A DNA stretch of 5,005 nt from DATDMG01 sp036518955 (GTDB lineage: Bacteria; Actinomycetota; Actinomycetes; Actinomycetales; Kineosporiaceae). The translations under genes were made by a program, and so were the position numbers. Below, piece by piece: positions 1 to 4,247 of this stretch. The notes under the pieces were generated by a model that saw only the letters and a list, made by a program, of their open reading frames with translations, was not told the DNA's origin and searched no databases. The stretch is from positions 1 to 5,005 of the forward strand of contig DATDMG010000434.1 of assembly GCA_036518955.1 (NCBI GenBank), in the 5' to 3' direction. The first letter of the stretch is position 1, and each line of letters opens with the position of its first letter.

Positions 1-320
1 TCGGCAGCCGGAGACATCCGCCCGAGCAGGGCGTCAGCGGGTTGACTCAGCGTTACCGGAGTATCGCTAACCGTGTACTGCCCTGGGGCGTCGGCCGCTG
101 CCGGATGCGGTGGCGAGACGATCACCCAGACCATCAGCAGCGCGGCCGTCCCCACGGCCAGCAACCGGGCCGTCGGCGGCAGGCTGCGCACCGCACCGAT
201 CCGGCTGCGCACCGCACCGATCCGGCTGCGGACCGCACCGATCCGGCTGCGGACCGCACCGATCCGGCTGCGCACCGCACCGATCCGGACCCGCCGCTGC
301 CCGTGCACGATCGAACCCAT
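1..320 (-). CDS. Exported or membrane-anchored protein with N-terminal RIGAVRS repeats, partial
   Basis: This reading frame is open from an ATG at 320 to the left edge, giving 106 codons, so the C-terminus lies outside the window. A GGAG sequence on the minus strand (332-329) sits 8 nt before the ATG and supports that start. Residues 1-11 are basic. Residues 12-46 are five identical copies of RIGAVRS, two Arg each. Residues 53-68 (LLAVGTAALLMVWVIV) form one hydrophobic helix, followed by a Pro/Ala stretch with a plausible signal-peptidase site after residues 74-76 (AAA, then D). The remaining part, with TVSDTPVTLSQPADALLG, would lie outside the membrane. Codons for about residues 82-95 (GTT, GAT, ACT, GTA, AGT, CAA) are less GC-biased than the rest. 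A GTG at 191 inside the last repeat would give a conventional signal peptide of about 33 residues, so the true start is uncertain. I do not recognise the family and assign no function. Confidence 0.68.
   Translation of the reverse strand, partial: MGSIVHGQRRVRIGAVRSRIGAVRSRIGAVRSRIGAVRSRIGAVRSLPPTARLLAVGTAALLMVWVIVSPPHPAAADAPGQYTVSDTPVTLSQPADALLGRMSPAA
183..287 (-). repeat. Five tandem 21-bp repeats
   Basis: Five head-to-tail copies of 21 bp start at 183, 204, 225, 246 and 267 (plus-strand unit GCTGCGCACCGCACCGATCC followed by G). The copies at 225 and 246 differ from the other three by one base (GCGGACC for GCGCACC). That change is a synonymous GTG/GTC switch in the minus-strand gene, so all five encode RIGAVRS. 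The unit is a multiple of three and is also about two turns of B-DNA, so the array could be protein-coding, a binding-site array, or both. Confidence 0.97.
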
Positions 321-328
321 CAGCCCCG

Positions 329-332
329 CTCC
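329..332 (-). promoter_or_regulatory. Ribosome binding site for the repeat-protein gene
   Basis: On the minus strand, GGAG lies 8 nt before the ATG at 320. It is the main reason for preferring that ATG over the GTG codons inside the repeats, which have only a weak GGA at a similar distance. Confidence 0.5.
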
Positions 333-516
333 CGCCGCCACGACAGCCCCTACCCGTGAGGCGAACCCTGCCCGACCGCAACGTTCTCCGGGCTGATTCG
401 CGGAAACCCTCGGGCGGCTCCACCCGGACGGCGCATCCACCCCGACGCGTTCCAGGCCTCCGACCAGCAGGAACCGCCCGGTCGGCCCGCACCGCCCGAC
501 CTTCGCCGGTCCCACC

Positions 517-522
517 TATGAT
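517..522 (+). promoter_or_regulatory. Candidate -10 box (TATGAT) for the PPTase gene
   Basis: TATGAT matches the sigma-70-type -10 consensus at five of six positions and stands out in GC-rich DNA. No good -35 is seen; the nearest region (495-500, CCCGAC) overlaps one arm of an inverted repeat, GGTCGG at 480-485 and CCGACC at 496-501, which could bind a regulator. Transcription would start near 529, where an in-frame GTG lies, so a leaderless message is possible. Confidence 0.45.
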
Positions 523-558
523 CGAAGGGTGGGTCCTCTCGACGCGGCCGCAGGCGGC

Positions 559-1254
559 ATGATCCAGGCCATCCTGCCCTCCGCGGTGGCCGCGGCCGAG
601 GCGTTCGGGCACCTCGAGGAGGCGCTGTTCCCCCAGGAGGAGGCCGCACTGGCCCGGGCGGTGGACAAGCGCCGCAGGGAGTTCCGGACGGTGCGGGCCT
701 GTGCCCGCGCCGCCCTGGCCCAGTTCGGCGTCGACCGCGCACCGATGGTGCCCGGCCCTCGGGGTGCCCCGTCGTGGCCGGACGACATCGTCGGCAGCAT
801 GACCCACTGCGAGGGCTACGCCGCGGCGGCCGTTGCCCGGCCCGCCCGGATGCACAGCCTGGGGGTGGACGCCGAACCGCACGGCCCGCTCCCGGACGGC
901 GTCCTCGACGTGATCACCCTGCCCGACGAGCGCCGTCAGCTGGCCGAGCTGCGGCGGGAGCACCCCGCGGTGCACTGGGACCGGCTGATGTTCAGCGCGA
1001 AGGAGAGCGTGTACAAGGCCTGGTACCCGCTGACACACCGCTGGCTCGACTTCGAGGGCGCGTTCGTCACGATCCACCCGGACAGCCGCACCCTGACCGC
1101 GGAGCTGCTGGTCGACGGCCCACTCCTGGACGGCGCACGCCTGCGCCGGATGCCGGGCCGCTGGACGGTCGGCGAGGGCGTCGTGCTGACCGCCGTCACC
1201 GTCTCGGTGCGCCGCGACGGCCGGGACGCCGAACCGGCCGCCGACTGGTCGTGA
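559..1254 (+). CDS. 4'-phosphopantetheinyl transferase, Sfp/PptT type
   Basis: The enzyme transfers 4'-phosphopantetheine from coenzyme A to a conserved serine of acyl or peptidyl carrier proteins, turning PKS, NRPS or fatty-acid carrier domains into their active holo form in the cytoplasm. With the ATG at 559 the protein has 231 residues, normal for the single-chain Sfp class. Visible motifs in order: KRRREF and VRACAR (about 38-50), RGAP (68-71, CoA-binding loop), SMTHC (80-84), GVDAEPH (102-108, with Mg-binding Asp104 and Glu106) and FSAKESVYKAW (145-155, with Glu149 and Lys153). All catalytic residues expected for the family are present. MIQAILPSAV resembles the usual N-terminus of actinobacterial PptT proteins, so 559 is preferred, although its Shine-Dalgarno (AGG, 4 nt upstream) is weak. 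A GTG at 529 adds 10 residues and could serve a leaderless transcript. The gene diverges from the repeat-protein gene and converges with the FemAB-like gene. The presence of a SARP gene nearby suggests service to a biosynthetic cluster, but a housekeeping role cannot be excluded. Confidence 0.93.
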   Translation: MIQAILPSAVAAAEAFGHLEEALFPQEEAALARAVDKRRREFRTVRACARAALAQFGVDRAPMVPGPRGAPSWPDDIVGSMTHCEGYAAAAVARPARMHSLGVDAEPHGPLPDGVLDVITLPDERRQLAELRREHPAVHWDRLMFSAKESVYKAWYPLTHRWLDFEGAFVTIHPDSRTLTAELLVDGPLLDGARLRRMPGRWTVGEGVVLTAVTVSVRRDGRDAEPAADWS

Positions 1255-1318
1255 CCCTCCGCGGACCTCACCGGTATCCCCACCACCCACCGCCGCTCGG
1301 GGACAGGACGCGAGGAGG

Positions 1319-1344
1319 CGTACCGGACCACCTGGGCCGGTACG
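1319..1344. terminator. Candidate bidirectional terminator hairpin
   Basis: CGTACCGG (1319-1326) and CCGGTACG (1337-1344) form a perfect 8-bp stem around a 10-nt loop. It lies in the 151-bp gap between the convergent PPTase and FemAB-like genes, where a shared terminator is expected. No T-tract follows on either strand, which is common for actinomycete terminators but keeps the call tentative. Nothing else is seen in 1255-1405. Confidence 0.45.
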
Positions 1345-1405
1345 GCAGGCGGTTCGACTCCGCCGACGACATCCGTCCGTCGTACCAGCAGGCCTCGATC
1401 CCCGG

Positions 1406-2569
1406 CTACCGCGGGCGCGCCACCTGCGCCCGGAGACGCACGAGCGCCTTCTTCACACCGGTGTGCTGCACCACGCTCTGGACGGGATAGCGCTCGGCCC
1501 CGAACCGCTCCTTGAAGGTCATCACACCCTCGTTCCCGCCGCTGGGGTTGAAGTCGTACCAGTGATATCCGGCGTCCGCGGCGTGCCGCATGGCCTCGGC
1601 GTGCAGGAGGGGGGCCGCCCTCAGGTGCTGGAGAGCGGCGTCGAAGGCGCCGTGCCAGTACATCACCGTCGTTCCCTGGTACAGACAGATCATCCCCGCG
1701 ATCACCTGGCCCTCGTGCTCCACCACCCACAGTCGCACCTTTCCCGAGCCGGACCGGGACAGCGACCGGAAGAATTCCGGGCGGTACACGAAGTTCGGGG
1801 TGCCCCAGCGCCGCATCGAGAGCTCGTAGACGCGGTAGTAGTCCTCCCACTGGGCCGGCCGGGTGGCGGGGACGGCGCGCAGCCCCGCCCGAGCGGCCTT
1901 GTTGACGGCGCTCAGGTGCCCTCGGGACCAGCCACGACGAACCTGCTCGTAGCCGGGGCGCAGGTCGACGACGTGGGTCACGTCGTGCCGGGTCCAGGGC
2001 AGACCGGCGTGGGCGAGCTCGGGGTCGTACGGGTTCTGGGTCATGTCCAGATTGAGCCGGCCGACGTGCCGCCACAGCGCACGGTGATGGTCGGCGGTGA
2101 GGGGCCAGGCACTGACCCACCCGCCGTAGGTGCTGCTCGGGGCGGAGATGACACTGCGCAGGGGCTGGCCCAGCCGGCCCACCCGCGGGCCGCCGACGAG
2201 CGCCTTCTCCACCCCGGGCAGCAGCGCCACGGCACCGTCGGCGAAGCGCACCAGCTGACCGGCGGGAGTGAGCGCGCCGGCCGAGTAGGTCTGCCAGAGC
2301 TCCGCCCACTCCCGGGTGTGGAAGAAGGTGGCGCAGGGGGAAGCGTCCACCACGTCGTCCCACTCCACCGGCGTCGCCCGCTTGGTTGCCACGATCTTCG
2401 GCAGCGCGGTCACGCTCCAGGCCACGGCGGGCGGCACGGACGGCACCGGCGACCCCCCGGGTCGCAGCGGCACCGGCGCGGCCAGGTCGGGGGCAGGCTG
2501 CTCGTCCGCGGTCCGGTCGTCAAGAGGGGGAGGAGTCCGGGCATCCACGCGTGACAACACGGTACTCAT
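1406..2569 (-). CDS. FemAB-like / GNAT-fold acyltransferase (PF13480-type)
   Basis: With the ATG at 2569 the protein has 387 residues. Residues 1 to about 60 are Pro-rich and probably disordered; no signal peptide is seen. The remainder looks like the double-GNAT FemAB fold. A first domain runs from about WDDVVDASPCATFFHTREWAE. The C-terminal domain has LWVVEHEGQVIAGMICLYQG, then a helix with HAEAMRHAADAGYHWYDF, and the signature DFNPSGGNEGVMTFKERFGA (about 339-358). This Asp-Phe, Gly-rich, F-K-x-x-F/W-G-A ending is typical of FemAB-related proteins in the Acetyltransf_6 group. Family members transfer amino acids from aminoacyl-tRNA to peptidoglycan precursors or peptides, or act as N-acyltransferases on sugars or amines; the sequence does not say which applies here. 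A GTG at 2581 would add four residues; neither start has a clear Shine-Dalgarno. The gene is divergent from the amidoligase, and a heptamer repeat lies just upstream. Possible roles are building the metabolite or cell-wall self-protection. Confidence 0.85.
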   Translation of the reverse strand: MSTVLSRVDARTPPPLDDRTADEQPAPDLAAPVPLRPGGSPVPSVPPAVAWSVTALPKIVATKRATPVEWDDVVDASPCATFFHTREWAELWQTYSAGALTPAGQLVRFADGAVALLPGVEKALVGGPRVGRLGQPLRSVISAPSSTYGGWVSAWPLTADHHRALWRHVGRLNLDMTQNPYDPELAHAGLPWTRHDVTHVVDLRPGYEQVRRGWSRGHLSAVNKAARAGLRAVPATRPAQWEDYYRVYELSMRRWGTPNFVYRPEFFRSLSRSGSGKVRLWVVEHEGQVIAGMICLYQGTTVMYWHGAFDAALQHLRAAPLLHAEAMRHAADAGYHWYDFNPSGGNEGVMTFKERFGAERYPVQSVVQHTGVKKALVRLRAQVARPR

Positions 2570-2599
2570 GCTGCCAGCCACTGTGCGTGATCTGCGCCA

Positions 2600-2617
2600 T
2601 TTTGCCTTCGTTTTGCC
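2600..2617 (-). promoter_or_regulatory. Heptamer direct repeat, candidate SARP-type operator
   Basis: TTTTGCC occurs at 2600-2606 and again at 2611-2617, separated by TTCG; on the minus strand this reads GGCAAAA-CGAA-GGCAAAA. Seven-base direct repeats with a 4-bp spacer (11-bp period) are the known architecture of SARP binding sites. The repeat ends 31 bp before the FemAB-like ATG at 2569, so it would overlap the -35 region of a promoter giving a very short leader. No convincing -10 is seen 8 bp beyond it (2591-2586). It is the most A/T-rich stretch of the gap. Confidence 0.4.
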
Positions 2618-2660
2618 CCCCCTTCTCGCGGAGTTCCCGGCACGCGACCGAACCCCTGGG

Positions 2661-2701
2661 CGCTGTCGCCCGGAGCCTGCTCGTCCCCGGGAACGACAGC
2701 G
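2661..2701. promoter_or_regulatory. Strong interrupted hairpin in the divergent gap
   Basis: CGCTGTCG (2661-2668) is the exact reverse complement of CGACAGCG (2694-2701). Inside it, CCCGG (2669-2673) pairs with CCGGG (2687-2691), giving a 13-bp stem with a 2-nt AA bulge and a 13-nt loop; further G:C pairs are possible outside. It lies 92-132 bp upstream of the FemAB-like ATG and about 100 bp upstream of the plus-strand small ORF. It could be a regulator-binding palindrome or an RNA structure in a leader. It is not placed where a terminator for a flanking gene would be expected. Confidence 0.5.
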
Positions 2702-2728
2702 ACCCCCGCTCGGCCGTCAGCTTCTGAT

Positions 2729-2734
2729 CATGAT
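2729..2734 (+). promoter_or_regulatory. Weak candidate -10 (CATGAT) for the amidoligase unit
   Basis: CATGAT lies in a short A/T-rich island (2721-2737) that stands out in the gap and includes the palindrome ATCATGAT (2727-2734). No -35 box is evident 16-18 bp upstream. Transcription from here would give a leader of about 60 nt before the small ORF. The same hexamer occurs at 4180-4185 before the SARP gene. Confidence 0.25.
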
Positions 2735-2806
2735 AAGCCGGCTGTGGCGACGGCGCACCGGCCGGCATGCAACCATTCGGGCGGGTTCAGCGTGGAAAGG
2801 ATGAAC

Positions 2807-2902
2807 ATGCCGGCCGCCCGGGGGTGGCCCGTCGGGAGAAGGGGGCGCGTGGTGATGACGCCGCGACGTCGCGTCCGCGATCGCATCGGGAGTGGTCCGT
2901 GA
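2807..2902 (+). CDS. Possible small Arg-rich ORF, coupled to the amidoligase
   Basis: From the ATG at 2807 this is a 31-residue frame. GGAAAGG (2794-2800) lies 6 nt before it; a second ATG at 2801 would add two residues. A second strong Shine-Dalgarno-like run, GGGAGAAGGGGG (2834-2845), precedes GTG/GTG/ATG codons at 2849-2857, so a 15-17 residue form is also possible. The peptide contains GRRGR and TPRRRVRDR and has no cysteines or hydrophobic helix. Its TGA (2900-2902) overlaps the amidoligase GTG (2899-2901) as GTGA, the classic arrangement for translational coupling. About 80% of its codons end in G or C by hand count, better than the competing amidoligase frame over the same bases. It could be a leader peptide controlling amidoligase translation, a tiny protein, or chance; I recognise no homologue. 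Confidence 0.35.
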   Translation: MPAARGWPVGRRGRVVMTPRRRVRDRIGSGP

Positions 2903-4002
2903 GCCGGGGAGGAGGCGTGCCGTCGCCGGTGGCGCTGCCCCGACCGCCCCTTCCGTTCAGCGACCCGACCGCCTCCCCGACGTCGCGGATCGGTTGGCGG
3001 ATCGAACTGCTGGCTCCGCGCGGCTCGACCCGGGCCGACCTGGCGATCGAGCTGGCACGTCGTGGCGGGGGGACGGTCGAGCCGATCTTCCACTCGGACA
3101 GCGAGCCGTCGCTGGTGCCGGGGATGGATCACTTCGTCCATCTCACCCAGGGTTTCCGGGTGCTGGATCCGGACGACGCGCCGGTGTGCACGCTCGTCGA
3201 CGACGTCGCGCTCCGCGCGGACCTCGACCGTGGGGCCGGGCCCCGACCCGGCTGGTACCGCATCCTCAGCGACGAGCCGCGCCTGATCCGGGTGGTGCAC
3301 CGCCTCGTCGACCCCACCGCACCGCTGGAAACGGTGCTCGACCCGGTGGCCGAGGTGTTCGGCGCCCCGGCACAGCACGTCCGCGGAACGGTCAAGGTCG
3401 ACGACCCCGCGGGCGCGACGATCGCCATCGCCGCCCCGCTGTCGGGCGAGTGCGAGCGCCCGTGCGCGGTGATCACACCCATGATCGACCACGACCACCG
3501 CGCCCGGCTGGGGCACCTGCTCGCCCCGGCCCGTGACCTCGGATTCACCGTCCCGCAGGAGGCCGCGGTCCAGCTCCGGGTGGACGCCGAGCCGCTGCGG
3601 CAGGTGCACGCGTTCGCGAACCTGGTCCGGCTGTTCTCCGCCTGGCGTGACCGCCTCCGCGCCGGGTTCGCCACCAACCCCAGGTGCCGTCGGCTCGGGC
3701 CCCTCCCGCAGGCGTTGGTCGAACTGGCCGCCCGTCCGCTGCCGTCCCGTTGGGAGGACGTCGCGCGGGCCGCCGCGCGCACCGGACTGACGACGTCCGC
3801 CGACATCAACCTCACCGATCTGGTGAGCGGCGGGCCCGGCCGGAATACCGTGGAGATCCGTTGCCTGCCCGGAAGCATCGACGCGGACCGGATCCTCGCC
3901 GCGAGCGTGCTGATCGAGCGGCTGCTCCGCCGGTGCCAGGAGCTGCGCCCCCTCCCCTTGCCGGCTCCCGGCGACCGGCTCGAGGACCTGCTCACCTGGT
4001 GA
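2899..4002 (+). CDS. Putative amidoligase family protein (Amidoligase_2-like)
   Basis: The family belongs to the glutamine-synthetase/glutamate-cysteine-ligase fold and is predicted to use ATP to join a carboxylate to an amine, often next to peptide-tagging or metabolite genes. The GTG at 2899 gives 367 residues and has GGGAG (2888-2892) 6 nt upstream; an ATG at 2767 adds a poorly coding-like stretch with no Shine-Dalgarno. Residues 1-29 are a Pro-rich tail. The core begins at IGWRIELL (31-38), the G-x-x-I/V-E strand with Glu36. Next come FHSDSEPSLVPG (64-75), a CTLVDD stretch (97-102), PGWYRILSDEPRLIRVV (117-133), AAPLSGE (178-184), AAVQLRVDAEPL (222-233), FANLVRLFSAW (239-249), SADINLTDL (300-308) and the closing strand NTVEIRCLPGSID (316-328, with Glu319 and Arg321). 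The segment at 222-233 corresponds to a strand that, from memory, usually carries a His-x-His motif; here the two positions are Gln225 and Arg227. The substrate is unknown. It may be co-transcribed with the small ORF upstream. Confidence 0.82.
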   Translation: MSRGGGVPSPVALPRPPLPFSDPTASPTSRIGWRIELLAPRGSTRADLAIELARRGGGTVEPIFHSDSEPSLVPGMDHFVHLTQGFRVLDPDDAPVCTLVDDVALRADLDRGAGPRPGWYRILSDEPRLIRVVHRLVDPTAPLETVLDPVAEVFGAPAQHVRGTVKVDDPAGATIAIAAPLSGECERPCAVITPMIDHDHRARLGHLLAPARDLGFTVPQEAAVQLRVDAEPLRQVHAFANLVRLFSAWRDRLRAGFATNPRCRRLGPLPQALVELAARPLPSRWEDVARAAARTGLTTSADINLTDLVSGGPGRNTVEIRCLPGSIDADRILAASVLIERLLRRCQELRPLPLPAPGDRLEDLLTW

Positions 4003-4156
4003 ACTGGGGAAGGTCCTGGCCAGGCTGCCGTTCTCGCATGCCGAGTGCTCGAGGACCCAGCAGCACATCCACGGCGTGTCGGGCCGCAAGCCATCGACGC
4101 AGCGCACCCAGGGCAGGGAATCATGCACCGCACCCCGCATTTGCAGCAAGGAGCAC

Positions 4157-4185
4157 TTGACCGCCGGCGGCGGCCCTCACATGAT
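4157..4185 (+). promoter_or_regulatory. Candidate promoter for the SARP gene
   Basis: TTGACC (4157-4162) matches five of six -35 consensus bases and is followed after 17 bp by CATGAT (4180-4185), which matches four of six at -10 and keeps the conserved A and final T. Transcription would start near 4192 and leave a leader of about 55 nt before the ATG at 4248. Confidence 0.5.
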
Positions 4186-4235
4186 GACTGTGGCAGAAGA
4201 CACTCGAGGCGGCTGAAATAGCATGTGCTGCGGTC

Positions 4236-4243
4236 GGGGGGGG
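4236..4243 (+). promoter_or_regulatory. G8 tract acting as ribosome binding site of the SARP gene
   Basis: Eight consecutive G residues, followed by ACGT and the ATG at 4248, form the only Shine-Dalgarno-like sequence for this gene. A homopolymer of this length can change length by slippage, which would alter spacing to the start codon. Confidence 0.5.
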
Positions 4244-4247
4244 ACGT

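Larger units (their letters stand above)
4003..4247. other. Intergenic gap with a coding-like, startless frame
   Basis: No convincing gene is seen in these 245 bases. One plus-strand frame is open from 4004 to a TGA at 4214-4216, and 58 of its 70 codons end in G or C by hand count, as in real genes here. It has no ATG, GTG or TTG near its left end, although GGGGAAGG (4006-4013) would be a good Shine-Dalgarno for a CTG at 4016. The first usable codon is a GTG at 4076; a TTG at 4157 has AAGGAG 3 nt before it. The peptide includes LARLPFSH, HIHGVSGRKPS and a Cys-containing middle. The antisense frame has the same third positions and is equally open, so strand is undecided. A decayed gene or a transposase remnant would fit. 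Confidence 0.3.

Noticed and set aside
183..287. CRISPR array or replication iterons
   Set aside because: The units abut with no spacers, so this is not CRISPR; no replication gene or A/T-rich origin region is nearby.
67..1290. 407-codon minus-strand ORF spanning the repeats and the PPTase
   Set aside because: It lies antisense to the well-supported PPTase, is low-complexity (Arg/Gly/Pro-rich) and is typical of spurious ORFs in GC-rich DNA. The repeats read better in the frame of the 1-320 gene, which leads into a signal-like helix.
936..2363. 475-codon minus-strand ORF overlapping the FemAB-like gene and part of the PPTase
   Set aside because: It is an alternative frame of the FemAB-like gene, Arg/Ala/Pro-rich, and crosses a convergent gene boundary.
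1463..2554. 363-codon plus-strand ORF
   Set aside because: Antisense to the FemAB-like gene, which has clear family motifs; no domain seen in this frame.
2520..2768. 82-codon minus-strand ORF in the divergent gap
   Set aside because: Its codon ends are moderately GC-biased, but it has no Shine-Dalgarno, crosses the hairpin and heptamer repeat, and overlaps the FemAB-like start out of frame. No recognisable domain.
2767..2898. ATG at 2767 as the amidoligase start
   Set aside because: It lacks a ribosome binding site, and codons 2767-2898 show poor GC3 bias. The GTG at 2899 has GGGAG 6 nt upstream and a GTGA overlap.
2728..4149. 473-codon minus-strand ORF
   Set aside because: Mostly antisense to the amidoligase, sharing its third codon positions, which explains its openness. 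Only the 4003-4140 part lies outside a gene, and it is discussed as an unresolved segment.
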